Shown: positions 8,601 to 17,056, counted from the first letter of the stretch. The stretch: 64,000 bases of DNA from Chondromyces crocatus (GCF_001189295.1 NZ_CP012159.1:8354501-8418500), one strand, 5' to 3'. Notes: a model not told the origin generated them from the sequence alone. Translations and numbers: made by a program.

Positions 8601-9725
8601 GGGGGTTTCGTGGGGACCCCCGCCAAGCTGATCACCCGGGTCGAGCAGTACGATCCGGACGATGGGGCGACCGGCTCCTGGAAGGATGTTCCTTTGCTGG
8701 CCGCCGGCATGTACGCGCATGCCTCGGTGCCGCTCGAGGACGGCCGCATCCTGGTCACGGGTGGATGCGATTCCAAGGGCATCTGCACCACGACCGACAC
8801 CCGGATCTTCGTCCCTGGGGAGCCATTCGAGGGCTCCGGCGTGTGTTTGCTCGGCTTCTGCGTCTCCAGCGGTGGCCCGGGCTCGACGGGGCAGGAGGGG
8901 TCAGGGAGTGCGAGCGCAGGGACAGGCGCTGGGACGGGAGGCGGGGGCGGCACGGGTGGCATGGGCACAGGAGGTATGGGGTCCGGCGGCATGGGCGCGG
9001 GCGACGCCAGCGCGGGCGGCATGGGCGCGGGCAGCATTGGTGCGAACAGCGCAGGCTCTGGCGGTGCAGACGCAGGGGTCACGAGCGCAGGCAGCACGGG
9101 CTCGGGCGGGATGGGTTCAGGCGGTGCAGGGGCCAGCGCGGGCGGCGCAGAACCTGGTGGCGCTGGCGGAGCCGGTGGCGCTGGCGGAGCCGGTGGCGCT
9201 GGCGCCGAGCATGCGTCGAGCAGCTCCGCCACGTCGGGAAGTAGCGGCGTGGGCTCGGGAGGTGGCGCTGGCGCCGGGCACACATCGAGCAGCTCCGCCA
9301 CGTCGGGAAGTGGCGGCGTGGGCTCGGGCGGCGGCGCCGGCACCGGGCACACATCGAGCAGCTCCGCCACGTCGGGAAGTGGCGGCGTGGGCTCGGGCGG
9401 CGGCGCTGGCGCCGGGCACACATCGAGCAGCTCCGCCACGTCGGGAAGTAGTGGCGTGGGCTCGGGCGGTGGCTCTTCCGCGACGGGTTCCACGTCCGCT
9501 GCCAGCGGTGGTCAGACCAGCGCAGGAGGCCTCCCCGCGGAGGAGGAAGGAACCATCGAGGAGGACGACGCAGCCCCGTCTCCCCTCGTCTTCGGGGGGT
9601 TCACCTGCGAAGTCCCCTCCCAGGGCCCCCGCTCGGGGGTCTCGACCTGGCTCGTGCTGGCAAGCTTGTTCGGCCTCCGTCGCACGAGAAGGCGCCATGA
9701 CGCGAGCGACCGGCGTCACGCCTGA
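5667..9725 (+). CDS. Giant Kelch-repeat / Cys-rich surface lipoprotein with tandem-repeat tail
   Basis: About 1,352 residues. GGAGG lies 5 bases upstream of the ATG at 5667 (8 bases from a second ATG at 5670); an in-frame extension to 5535 lacks such a site. The signal ends SPLTAC, a lipobox. Then come: (1) about six Kelch-type repeats (HTAtrLlDGrVLvtGG...YDP.tntW); (2) a Cys-rich block near nt 6970-7800 with repeated CDD.d.Ct..D.C..G.C units; (3) a second Kelch set; (4) a Gly/Ser/Ala low-complexity tail with 23-residue repeats; (5) a hydrophobic segment TWLVLASLFGL followed by RRTRRR, preceded by a Cys, resembling a MYXO-CTERM sorting signal. It is probably surface-exposed and involved in adhesion or carbohydrate binding. 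Alternative: the lipobox or the C-terminal anchor may not both be used. Confidence 0.85.
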   Translation: MMRSGQWREHSRGGVKLPETSRSALQRAGSLAIAFGLASPLTACKDREVPRAVETVHEATSPLVGTWIISTPLPGPRGNYTATMLADERVLLVGGEGPEGILSSALLRNPDSGQWTLTAPMAASRIHHTAVTLLDGRVMISGGTDPLNRAHRSVEIYDPTTQQWTQAPPMSGPRTSHTATRLLDGRVLVTGGTTKASDDLGNTQDSCEIFDPPTNAWSPCSPMSSRSHNHTATLLSNGDVLVAHNHPRSSPERVHAQVYHPPTDTWSDTPLMVHPHIGHVAILLPDGRVLVVGGVNRSKEDAEIYDPSTNTWAAAPGRVGGKEEAPYSTYGLRSLTALLLPDGRALITNGIEHVRTPCYSASCTLTSQTYHTPTRLEIFNPVTNAWSLGPPMNQGHGRATTVLVKGRLLTPGGEPAEPGPLSTSFSRYVEALPLVAPGTPCSASLDCQGAACVDGVCCDTACDGPCEACSIAAGASQAGKCTPLSGPTCDDGNACTQADTCQQGICRGAAVANGTPCDDESPCTLTDACQAGACTGSPAADGTPCDDHDACTQVDACRSGACVGGAPVLCAAQGTCQSAICDPVSGACIQGPSPGGTPCDDADRCTIDDQCQSGVCVSRPLSCGSYSKKCHASVCDPALGACTFIPLSDGTSCNDYDSCTQTDTCHAGTCIGTDPLVCTASKSCHVPAVCNPTGMTNACGPSVPGPDGESCPDPTSAGWLIAAPLLTGRGYHTATRLLDGTVLVTGGARPSNISWYSVTYQDSAERYDPSTDTWTSAGSLAQARGLHTATLLLDGTVLVTGGVKSPALASAERYDPITNSWTTVAPMSRPRQGHTATRLDDGKVLVAGGGATENSAELYDPVSNTWTYAMPMAHGRENHTATRLQDARILIVGGRSDPTSEIYDPTLDTWTLTGPNRSYRIRHTAALLQDGDVMVVGQSNWPERYMPATNTWRAGKETEQRRNLLTTDLLPDGTLLVVGGFVGTPAKLITRVEQYDPDDGATGSWKDVPLLAAGMYAHASVPLEDGRILVTGGCDSKGICTTTDTRIFVPGEPFEGSGVCLLGFCVSSGGPGSTGQEGSGSASAGTGAGTGGGGGTGGMGTGGMGSGGMGAGDASAGGMGAGSIGANSAGSGGADAGVTSAGSTGSGGMGSGGAGASAGGAEPGGAGGAGGAGGAGGAGAEHASSSSATSGSSGVGSGGGAGAGHTSSSSATSGSGGVGSGGGAGTGHTSSSSATSGSGGVGSGGGAGAGHTSSSSATSGSSGVGSGGGSSATGSTSAASGGQTSAGGLPAEEEGTIEEDDAAPSPLVFGGFTCEVPSQGPRSGVSTWLVLASLFGLRRTRRRHDASDRRHA
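9147..9204 (+). repeat. Short 18-bp coding repeat, about 3 copies
   Basis: The unit GGTGGCGCTGGCGGAGCC is iterated just before the 69-bp array and encodes a GGAGGA run. It is in frame with the Kelch gene, so slippage would change linker length without a frameshift. Confidence 0.6.
9192..9467 (+). repeat. In-frame 69-bp tandem repeat, 4 copies
   Basis: Four nearly identical 69-bp units with no spacer; the shared 16-mer TCGAGCAGCTCCGCCA recurs at 9216, 9285, 9354 and 9423. Each encodes 23 residues of the type GHTSSSSATSGSGGVGSGGGAGA. Because 69 is a multiple of three, copy-number changes keep the frame, so the stalk length of the surface protein can vary. Confidence 0.9.
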
Positions 9726-10132
9726 GTCGGCGCCACCGCCTGCCATTCAACGAGGGCGGCCCCCCTCGGGCGGCACCGCAGGGTTCACGCTCCGAACGTC
9801 CTGCGCGATGCCCCTCGTGCGGGGCTCGCTCGTTCTGCGCGACGTTCCACGGTGCCTTGCGCGCACGCGGGGCTCTCTTCTTCTCCACCCGCCTGGATGC
9901 TCGACTAGCTGCTTCACAACGACGCGAGGGAGGCCCTGAAGACGATCGTCCCCCTTTCAGCGAGAGCGAGCGTGCGTGCATGCACGGAGCTTCTGGGTCT
10001 GGAGCGCGGGTTGCTCTTGTCCTGGGCGCGTGCCTCGGCAGTTCGTCAGGGCACGCAGACACAAGCACTCTGCGGCTCGGTCCATCCCGGCACCGAAGCG
10101 CAGAGCGCCCGCGAAGCAGGGGGAGTAAGGTC
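9726..10132. other. Gene-free interval between two lipoprotein genes
   Basis: About 400 bases. A short GC hairpin (CGAGGG/CCCTCG, 9751-9768) follows the Kelch gene and could help terminate it, but it lacks a T tract. No reading frame with coding character or clear promoter was found. It should contain the promoter of the 10133 gene. Confidence 0.4.
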
Positions 10133-10924
10133 ATGTTGCAACTCGGCTCGGCAAGCTATTACCGCTCGATCATGATCACCGCCGCGCTCGGGATATCCGC
10201 CGCGACGGGGTGCGTGGGCAGCGGTGACGACCTGGAGGACATGGAAGCGGCAGGCTCCGAGGAGAGCTATGCCCAGGGGCTGGATGGCGAGGTCGGTGCC
10301 TCCGACGCCGCGCAGGCTGCCGTGGAGGGGCAGGCTGCCGTCGATGATCAGGAGAGCAGCGTCCTCGAAGGGGGTGGAGGCGTCCCCCTGTTCGTCTCCG
10401 ACGCCGAGATCACGGGCGTCATTCGCGACTTCGCCCAGCTCCAGATCTCGCACTGCAATGGCGCGACGGGCCGCGCCATCGCGGGAGAGGTGCTCGGGTT
10501 CGCCAACCAGATGGTCAACTACTACACCGGCTTCCTTGGCCGACAGGGCGCCATCTGCGACCAGTACAGCATCGTCCCCATCGGGGGCGCGCAGTGCGAC
10601 TCGTTCATGGGCGAGATCAACGGGCTGTTCGGACCCGTGGGGCTGGCAGGAGCCGCCGAGTTCGATCGTCACTACATCGGCGCGCAGATCGGCCTGCACA
10701 CCAGGATGCTGGACCTGTTCGACAACCACATCCTCTCGCACTGCACGAACGAGGCCCTCCGTGGCGAGCTGACCGGGTTGCGCTGGATGACGCTCCGGCA
10801 CCTCATCCAGGCGCAGTTCATCGGCTGCACGCTCGAGGGCGCAGGCGTGGATGCGTGTGCCGCGCAGTCGTACAGCGCCTACGGGAACCTGGGGGCCGAG
10901 TACGTCGGAGAGTACTGCCCCTGA
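10133..10924 (+). CDS. DUF4142-like putative lipoprotein
   Basis: 263 residues. GGGGGAG lies upstream of the ATG. The signal ends SAATGC, a lipobox. An acidic linker (to about residue 80) precedes a helical domain with LQISHCNGATGRAIAGEVLGFANQM... and EFDRHYIGAQIGLHTRMLDLF. The latter resembles the FDraYm..qv..H...l.lf signature of the ferritin-like DUF4142 (predicted outer-membrane protein) family. Six or so Cys replace the usual Cys-free sequence, so disulfides are likely. The function of DUF4142 proteins is unknown. The assignment is from memory of the motif and is only moderately sure. A strong hairpin follows the stop. Confidence 0.65.
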   Translation: MLQLGSASYYRSIMITAALGISAATGCVGSGDDLEDMEAAGSEESYAQGLDGEVGASDAAQAAVEGQAAVDDQESSVLEGGGGVPLFVSDAEITGVIRDFAQLQISHCNGATGRAIAGEVLGFANQMVNYYTGFLGRQGAICDQYSIVPIGGAQCDSFMGEINGLFGPVGLAGAAEFDRHYIGAQIGLHTRMLDLFDNHILSHCTNEALRGELTGLRWMTLRHLIQAQFIGCTLEGAGVDACAAQSYSAYGNLGAEYVGEYCP

Positions 10925-10972
10925 TCTCCGAGGGCTCTGGGCGCAGGGGTCGAGCACCCCTGCCCCGGAGAT
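10924..10972 (+). terminator. Two-tier hairpin after the DUF4142-like gene
   Basis: The inner stem GCAGGGGT/ACCCCTGC (8 bp, loop of 5) is nested in the outer stem ATCTCCG/CGGAGAT (7 bp), starting at the stop codon. No T tract follows, as is common in GC-rich genomes. Confidence 0.55.
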
Positions 10973-11234
10973 GAAGCTGGAGATGGACGGCCAGAGGGCG
11001 CAGGCCGTGTGACACCAGGGTCAGCCTGCGCCCTCCTGTTCTACGCACGAGACACGCCTCGACGCGCCGGAGCGTGTACGTGCTCGACGACGTCTTCCTT
11101 GCACGAAGCGCGGATGAAGCCCCATCCCGGGCGCGATCCTGCTCAACCACGAGTTGCGACGATGGAGTTCCGGGGTAAAGCTGACCGCAACGGCGGATTG
11201 CGGTCGCGTGGCGTTGTGGGGGATCTCGACACGA

Positions 11235-12602
11235 ATGCCCCGAACGACACGGCCCGGGGGGGGAGGCATCGTGACATCGACATCCGGCACATCACCGAGC
11301 TCGGACGCCTCTCCGCGACGAGCGACGTTCTTGCTGACCAGCTCCACCCTGCCAGGCCACCTGCTGCGTGTGCTCGATCTGGCGCAGCAGCTCTCCGTCC
11401 GCGGTCATCGCGTGCTGTTCAAGACGAAGGCCACCGCGAGCGCCGAGGTGGCGGCGGCAGGGGCCGAGCTGATGCCTTACGAGCACTGCGTCGACCTGGC
11501 CGATCGCATGGCCGTCTTTCAGCTCTCTCAGCCACCGTGGTGGATGCCGAAGATCCCCTTCGGCATCGCCATGGGCCGCGCCACCGTTCACACACACGGC
11601 GTGCAGCTCGCCCGGGAACTCGAGCCCATCCTGCGTCGCGAGCGGGTCGACTGCGTGGTCTACGATTTCTTCGAGTTCGGAGCCGCCTGGGCCGCGGAGC
11701 GCGTCGGCGTCCCCGCTGCGAGCGCGGGGAACATGGGGACGGCGCTCACGCCTGACGAGCTTCCGCTCCTGTTCGAGGAGCTCCCTGCGATGAAACCGCT
11801 GACCCGGGCGCCAGCGCTCGCACACGGGCTCCTCGATCAGCTCATGCCCCTCGCGCCTGCACGCGCGAAGCTCGGCCTCTCACCGTACGAGGGACGGACA
11901 GCAGATCTCGTGCGCGCGATGATCTCGCGGGAGCTGCACATCGTCATGGCCCATCGAGGCTTCGCTGGCGGCGTTCCACTCCGCGATCACCAGGCGTTCG
12001 TGGGACCGACGTCCTTCAACCGGGCAAGCCCCATCGACGAGGACGCCCCGCAAGTCGCCCCGGGCACGGTGGTCGTCAGCACGACGACCACCGGCAAGGA
12101 TGGTGGCCTGTTCCGGCGGGTCCTGGAGGCCGTCGCGCCCTTGCACGTCCCCATCCTGGCGACCGCAGCGAGCGCCGACGACATCCCCTCGGGGCTCGGC
12201 GACCACGTCCGCATCACGCAGTACATCCCTCACGACACCGCGTTCCCGTCGGCCCGGGCGCTGATCACCCACGGCGGCTGGGGGACGGTGGGGCGCGCGC
12301 TCACCCATGGCTTGCCCATGCTGGTGATTCCCCTCTTCGGCGATCAGATCCTGAACGCCACCCTGGTCGAGCACGCGAAGCTGGGCCGGCACCTGCCTCT
12401 GGCGAAGGCGTCCCCCGAGGCGATCCGCGCCGCGCTGCAGGAGCTCCTCTCCGACGAGGAGATTCTCGCCCGGGCGCGACATGCGGCAGACGAGATCAAG
12501 CGGCTCAAGGACGACCAGGTCGCCGCCCGGGCGCTCGAACGGCTGGTCTTCGAGCGAGAGGCCGGACGCCAAACGGAGCGCCCATCGAGGGCTGCGGCAT
12601 GA
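11235..12602 (+). CDS. GT1-type glycosyltransferase (UGT/macrolide GT-like)
   Basis: About 455 residues if the ATG at 11235 is used; an in-frame ATG at 11154 exists but the extra residues look non-coding, and even 11235 is uncertain because the homologous core begins near RRATFLLTSSTLPGHLLRVLDLAQQL. The N-terminal Rossmann half carries the acceptor region (GHLLRVLDLA...GHRV). The C-terminal half carries HGGWGT (about residues 346-351) followed by ALTHGLPMLVIPLFGDQ, the nucleotide-sugar-binding signature of GT1 enzymes. It transfers a sugar to a small hydrophobic acceptor. The DHA2 exporter gene follows 83 bases downstream, suggesting glycosylation and export, or resistance, acting together. 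Confidence 0.85.
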   Translation: MPRTTRPGGGGIVTSTSGTSPSSDASPRRATFLLTSSTLPGHLLRVLDLAQQLSVRGHRVLFKTKATASAEVAAAGAELMPYEHCVDLADRMAVFQLSQPPWWMPKIPFGIAMGRATVHTHGVQLARELEPILRRERVDCVVYDFFEFGAAWAAERVGVPAASAGNMGTALTPDELPLLFEELPAMKPLTRAPALAHGLLDQLMPLAPARAKLGLSPYEGRTADLVRAMISRELHIVMAHRGFAGGVPLRDHQAFVGPTSFNRASPIDEDAPQVAPGTVVVSTTTTGKDGGLFRRVLEAVAPLHVPILATAASADDIPSGLGDHVRITQYIPHDTAFPSARALITHGGWGTVGRALTHGLPMLVIPLFGDQILNATLVEHAKLGRHLPLAKASPEAIRAALQELLSDEEILARARHAADEIKRLKDDQVAARALERLVFEREAGRQTERPSRAAA

Positions 12603-12685
12603 TGGTCGGCTGACGGGAAGGGTCGCCGCGCCAGCCGCCGCCGCGGGTACGACGAGCAATCCGGGCGGCGCCGAGGACCCGCCGC

Positions 12686-14449
12686 ATGGACGCATCCGCG
12701 ACCCCCCAGCCCTCCCCCATCGTCGAGCGCATCGACTACGCGAGCACGCTCCCACCGCGCACGAAGGCGCTGGTGCTCGCTGGCGTGATGATGGCCCTCT
12801 TCCTCGCGGCGCTCGACCAGACGATCGTCGCCACGGCGCTCCCCCGCGTCGTCGCCGAACTCCACGGGATGGAGCTTTTCGCCTGGACATCGACGTCGTA
12901 CCTGCTCGCCAGCACGACCACGGTGCCCATCTACGGGAAGCTCTCCGACGGCTTCGGTCGCAAGCGGATCCTCCTCGTCGGCGTCGGCATCTTCCTCCTG
13001 GGATCGGTGCTCTGCGGCCTCGCCCCATCGATGGTCGCGCTGATCGTCTTCCGAGGCGTCCAGGGGCTCGGCGCCGCGGCGATCACGTCGACCGCGTTCG
13101 CCGTACCCGCCGATCTCTTCGCCCCTGCGGAACGGCCGAGATACCAGGGAATCTTCGGCACGGTGTTCGCTCTGGCGAGCGTCATCGGCCCCTTGCTCGG
13201 CGGCGCCCTGACCGACGGGGTGGGATGGCGCTGGGTCTTCTTCATCAACCTGCCGTTCGGCGCCATCGCGGTGGCCTTCATCGTCGCCAAGATGCCGCGC
13301 CTGCACAGCGGACTCCCGAGCAAGGTGGACTGGCTGGGAGCGCTGCTGCTGATCGTCGCCACGGTGCCCTTCTTGCTGGCCTTGCGTGGAGATCGGCCGC
13401 TCTCGGAGTGGCTCTCGCCCAGCGTGCTGGGAGCGTTCGGGCTGTCGCTCGGCGGCCTCGTCGCGTTCATCCACGTGGAGCGTCGGACGCCACACGCGAT
13501 CATCCCCTTCGCCCTCTTCGAGAACCGCGTCTTCTTGCTCGTGTGCCTGACCTCGGTCTGCACGGGCGCTGCGTTCTTCGCGGCGCTCTTGTTCCTCTCG
13601 ATCTTCGCGGTGAACGGGCTGGGGGCGACGGCGCGCGAGGCGGGCATGGCGCTGATGCCCCTCACGGCCGCGGTGGTGCTGACGTCGGTGGCGACGGCGA
13701 GGATCGTGAGCCGCACCGGACGCTACAAGGTGGTCATCGTCGGCGGGCTCGTGGTGCTCTGCTTCGGCCTCTTCCTGCTGAGCACCCTCAGCGAGGAGAG
13801 CACGCTGTGGGGCATCGGGATGCGCACCTTCATCTTCGGCTGCGGCATGGGCCCGGTGTTGCCGATGCTGACGCTGTCGGTCCAGAACGCGGTCGCACCG
13901 CGCGAGGTGGGCACGGCGACCGCTGGGCGCCAGTTCTTCCAGCAGCTCGGGCAGGCGGTAGGGAGCGCCGTGTTCGGCCTCGTGCTCACGATGTCGCTGG
14001 CCCACGCGCTACGAGACGAGCTCGCCCCCGTGCGCGCCGAGGTCCCCGCGGACATGCGGGCGCATTTCGATCGCTGGTTCGACCCACGACGGCTGCAAAG
14101 CGGCGGGACGGCCCACGAAGGGCAAGGCGAAGAGGCTCGGATCCCGGAACAGGAACTCCGTATCCAGGAGATCCGGCGCCACTTCGATGCACGACGGCGA
14201 GCGCCAGGCGCCGACATCGCGGCGATCACCGAGGATGAAAAGCGGACGGTGGCAGCGATGGAAGCTGGCGTGCGAGGGGTGCGGGCTTCATTCGCGCGCG
14301 CGGTGGCGCAGGTTTATGCGTGGTCGCTGCCGCTCGGGCTGTGCGCGCTGGTGCTGGCGCTCTTCACACGGGAGATTCCGCTGCGCTCCCCCGCGCCTCC
14401 TGCGGGGGCGCGGGGAGCGCGCGCGTCCTCACTCAAGGAGCGGCGTTGA
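12686..14449 (+). CDS. DHA2-family MFS multidrug exporter (EmrB/QacA type)
   Basis: 587 residues with about 14 hydrophobic segments. LDQTIVATALPRV (residues 43-55) is the motif at the start of DHA2 transporters, and GKLSDGFGRKR (84-94) is MFS motif A. A loop of roughly 110 hydrophilic residues near the C-terminus (nt 14010-14300) precedes the last membrane helix, as is common in 14-TM exporters. It is expected to be a proton-driven drug or metabolite efflux pump in the inner membrane. It probably shares a transcript with the glycosyltransferase upstream. Its last 17 bases overlap the convergent esterase gene. Confidence 0.92.
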   Translation: MDASATPQPSPIVERIDYASTLPPRTKALVLAGVMMALFLAALDQTIVATALPRVVAELHGMELFAWTSTSYLLASTTTVPIYGKLSDGFGRKRILLVGVGIFLLGSVLCGLAPSMVALIVFRGVQGLGAAAITSTAFAVPADLFAPAERPRYQGIFGTVFALASVIGPLLGGALTDGVGWRWVFFINLPFGAIAVAFIVAKMPRLHSGLPSKVDWLGALLLIVATVPFLLALRGDRPLSEWLSPSVLGAFGLSLGGLVAFIHVERRTPHAIIPFALFENRVFLLVCLTSVCTGAAFFAALLFLSIFAVNGLGATAREAGMALMPLTAAVVLTSVATARIVSRTGRYKVVIVGGLVVLCFGLFLLSTLSEESTLWGIGMRTFIFGCGMGPVLPMLTLSVQNAVAPREVGTATAGRQFFQQLGQAVGSAVFGLVLTMSLAHALRDELAPVRAEVPADMRAHFDRWFDPRRLQSGGTAHEGQGEEARIPEQELRIQEIRRHFDARRRAPGADIAAITEDEKRTVAAMEAGVRGVRASFARAVAQVYAWSLPLGLCALVLALFTREIPLRSPAPPAGARGARASSLKERR

Positions 14450-15467
14450 ACCAGGCGACCACGGCGTCTGGCGCCTCAGGGATCCACTCGTGCCCTGCGG
14501 TCGGGTTGATGACGGTCGCGGTCACGTGCCCCGCCTCTTCCAGGCGGCCGTGATAGATGCGCATCGTCCAGATCGGCACCGTGAGATCGGTCCACCCGTG
14601 CAGGAAGAGCGTCGGCGGGTGATCGGTGGGGAGCGTGGAGGGCACCACGCAAAGCGGGCCCGAGCAGCTCGCGTACGAGGCCGACTGGACCGCCAGCGCC
14701 TTGAAGCGGCCCGGGTAGCTCACCGCCATCCGGCTCGTCATGTAGCCGCCGCTGGAGATGCCGGTGGCGTAGAGACGACTCCCATTGAGCTGGCCGAACT
14801 CACCGGCCTCGATGGCGTCGAAGATGGCGAGCATGAACCGATCGTCCGGTGAGCCCGACCAGGCAACGCTCCACGGAGGCACGTTGGTGTCCCAGAAGGT
14901 GTTCCCCCCGAGGTGGGCTTCCGGCGCGATGACGGCATAGCCGGCGTCGAGAAGCTTCTTGAGCGTGAGGGTCTGATAGTAGGCACCGAAGGGGTGGAGG
15001 CGGTTGGCCTCGAAGCTCAGCTCGGAGGAGAAGAGGGAGCCCTGGAACATGAACGCCACGGGCCACCCACCAGGCGGAGGAGTCCCGAGCGGCGTCTGGT
15101 AATGAACCTTCCGGTAGATCAGGGGCGCAGAGTTCACCACCAGTGTCTTCCGCGGGCAGCTGACCTTCAACGAGGTCGCCGAGCAGCGCGAGGCCGAGAG
15201 CGCGGCCTCCGGAGGCAACGCCGCGTCGTGGCCGTCGAAGGCCTGGTCCCCACCAGGCTCGTCACTGGCGGAGGCGGACTCCGTGCCATCGACGGCATCG
15301 CTGGCGGACGCCTCATCGTCTGCTGCAGCCGTGCCGGCGCCATCGTCGGCCCCATCGACGGCAGAGGATTCCGGCCCCCTCACGAACACGCCTTCGTCGT
15401 CACCGCTCGAACACGCCGGGACGGACGTGACGGCCAACAGCACGGCAAGAGTATGGTGGAGCTTCAT
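14433..15467 (-). CDS. PHB-depolymerase-like secreted esterase (lipoprotein)
   Basis: 344 residues. The signal peptide ends SVPAC (C19), then a Ser/Asp/Ala-rich linker runs to about residue 90. The catalytic domain is an alpha/beta hydrolase: nucleophile S238 in GISSGG, acid D294 in GWTDLTVP, histidine H326 in AGHEW. The GxSxG context, the HGWTD..VP acid loop and the overall order resemble the extracellular PHB depolymerase/feruloyl esterase (LpqC-like) family. It likely cleaves an ester polymer or plant ester outside the cell. It lies 45 bases downstream of the AraC gene on the same strand and may be under its control. Confidence 0.8.
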   Translation of the reverse strand: MKLHHTLAVLLAVTSVPACSSGDDEGVFVRGPESSAVDGADDGAGTAAADDEASASDAVDGTESASASDEPGGDQAFDGHDAALPPEAALSASRCSATSLKVSCPRKTLVVNSAPLIYRKVHYQTPLGTPPPGGWPVAFMFQGSLFSSELSFEANRLHPFGAYYQTLTLKKLLDAGYAVIAPEAHLGGNTFWDTNVPPWSVAWSGSPDDRFMLAIFDAIEAGEFGQLNGSRLYATGISSGGYMTSRMAVSYPGRFKALAVQSASYASCSGPLCVVPSTLPTDHPPTLFLHGWTDLTVPIWTMRIYHGRLEEAGHVTATVINPTAGHEWIPEAPDAVVAWFNAAP

Positions 15468-15511
15468 GCGACCTCTTCACTTCTGCGCAGGAAAGATGGG
15501 GAAGTGCGAAG

Positions 15512-16519
15512 TCAGCGGTTTGTCACGGCGAAGGCCGGTATCGCAAGCGCGCCGCGCCGGTAGGCGCCAGGACCGATCCCTCGCCAGCGCTTGAAGGCTT
15601 TGCTGAAGGCCACCTCGCTCAGGTAACCGGCCCGCTCGGCGATCGTGGCGATGCTGTCGCCGGTCTCGCGCAGCCACTGCGCAGCCTTCGCCATGCGCCA
15701 CTCGGCGAGGTACTGCATCGGCGGGGTACCGACCAGCTCGTGGAAGCGCGCAGCAAACCCGGAGCGGGAGAGGCCGACGGAGGCGGCGAGGCTCTCCACC
15801 GTCCACGCTTCGGCTGGTCGGGTGTGGATGCGACGGAGCGCGACACCGATCGCGGGATCCGCGAGCGCCTGCCAGCGACCGAACCCCTCGCCAGCGGACA
15901 GTGCCTGCATGCGCAACGCCTGGACGAGCAGCACATCGGCGAGGCGGCCGAGGATGAGATCCGTGCCCGGGCCCGGTGCCGTGCTCTCGGCGGCGAGGAG
16001 TCTGGCCGTGGCCGCGAGGGAAGGCGACGCGCCAGGCGCTCCTGGCGAGAGGCGAATCGCAGGGGGAAAGGCGTCGAGCAAGGGGTTGGTCATCCCGGCG
16101 CTGAACCTGAAGCACCCCGAGATGAGCTCGCAGACGGGCCCGTCCCCTCCGAGCCGGCGTGGTGAGGCGATCGCGCTGCGGAGCTGCTCGGTGGACACGA
16201 GGCTCCGGTCATCGCGCGTGGACTTCTCGCCATCGTCGAGGTCGTGGGCCGCGCCGTACGGGATGAGCGCGATGTCCCCCTCCGACAGCGAGAGAGGCGC
16301 CTCGACCCGTGACACGGTGAGCCGAGCGCACCCGCGCAGGATCACGTAGAACGACGAGGTCGCCTTCTCTGGCGCCCGGACGGCCCACGGCGCGCCCAGC
16401 TCGACGCGGCCGAACAGGAGCGTGGTGAGGCGCATCGTATCGAGGACATCCGAGATGACGTCGACCTGCTCCTCCAGCGCACGTGGACGCTCGGACAGGG
16501 ATTCCGGACGAGCGGGCAT
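15512..16519 (-). CDS. AraC-family transcriptional regulator with cupin N-terminus
   Basis: 335 residues. An N-terminal cupin-like sensor (about residues 20-180; VELGAPWAVRAPEKATSSFYVILRGCARL, GDIALIPYGAAHDL) is followed by a C-terminal AraC HTH pair (about 235-325) with SLAASVGLSRSGFAARFHELVGTPPMQYLAEWRM and GDSIATIAERAGYLSEVAFSKAFKRW. This is the layout of the cupin_6/AraC regulators common beside small oxidoreductase or SnoaL genes. The ATG at 16519 is preferred, since a longer frame to 16873 overlaps the divergent NTF2-like gene. It faces that gene across 57 bases, so one shared operator is likely. Confidence 0.85.
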   Translation of the reverse strand: MPARPESLSERPRALEEQVDVISDVLDTMRLTTLLFGRVELGAPWAVRAPEKATSSFYVILRGCARLTVSRVEAPLSLSEGDIALIPYGAAHDLDDGEKSTRDDRSLVSTEQLRSAIASPRRLGGDGPVCELISGCFRFSAGMTNPLLDAFPPAIRLSPGAPGASPSLAATARLLAAESTAPGPGTDLILGRLADVLLVQALRMQALSAGEGFGRWQALADPAIGVALRRIHTRPAEAWTVESLAASVGLSRSGFAARFHELVGTPPMQYLAEWRMAKAAQWLRETGDSIATIAERAGYLSEVAFSKAFKRWRGIGPGAYRRGALAIPAFAVTNR

Positions 16520-16576
16520 GGTGAGTCCATAACGCCCGGGGCCATGCTGCGTCCATCTCGCACCAGGGAGTGACGC

Positions 16577-17047
16577 ATGGATGTCTCGACGGACATGGAT
16601 GTCTCGACGGAGACGAGGACTGCAGCCAGCGTGCTGGAGGACCTCTGGGCGCTCATCACGACCGACACGGAGCGCTGGCTGGAGCTGTTCGCCGAGGATG
16701 GGATGGTGGAGTTCCCCTATGCCGGCTCCCTCGGCTCCCCGGGACGCCTGGAAGGAAAGGCGGCGATCCGGCGCTACTTCACAGAAGCGCTGAAGAGCTT
16801 CGAGGGGCTCGAATTCACGAGGCGGCGCAAGCACCTGCTCCACGATCCGGACCTGGTGATCGCCGAGGTTCACGGCTCGGCGACGATCACCACGACGGGG
16901 CGTCGCTACGAGCAGGACTACGTGATGGTGCTGCAGACCCGTGCGGGGAAGATCGTGCTGTACCGGGAGTACTGGGACCCCATGGCTGGCCTCGCGGCCT
17001 TCGGTCCCGCCGGGGGTCCGCTTGCTCCGCGGATCGCGGACGGATAG
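16577..17047 (+). CDS. NTF2-like / SnoaL-type protein
   Basis: 156 residues. The helix-strand pattern LEDLWALITTDTERWLELFAEDGMVEFPYA..., then RLEGKAAIRRYFTEAL and a terminal YREYWDPM, is typical of SnoaL-like proteins of the NTF2 fold (isomerases, hydrolases, or binding proteins). GGGAG lies upstream of ATG 16577. The first 12 codons are an internal 18-bp duplication (MDVSTD, MDVSTE), so the second ATG at 16595 is an alternative start. It is divergent from the AraC gene, which probably controls it. Only 9 bases separate it from the ATPase gene downstream, so the two may share a message. The substrate is unknown. Confidence 0.8.
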   Translation: MDVSTDMDVSTETRTAASVLEDLWALITTDTERWLELFAEDGMVEFPYAGSLGSPGRLEGKAAIRRYFTEALKSFEGLEFTRRRKHLLHDPDLVIAEVHGSATITTTGRRYEQDYVMVLQTRAGKIVLYREYWDPMAGLAAFGPAGGPLAPRIADG

Positions 17048-17056
17048 CTTCGACGG

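Noticed and set aside
9857-10132. N-terminal extension of the DUF4142-like protein
   Set aside because: Residues look non-coding, while ATG 10133 has a GGGGGAG site and gives a clean signal peptide with lipobox.
12344-14005. Long antisense frame opposite the glycosyltransferase/exporter
   Set aside because: Composition is dominated by Arg, Glu and His; it spans two well-supported genes on the other strand.
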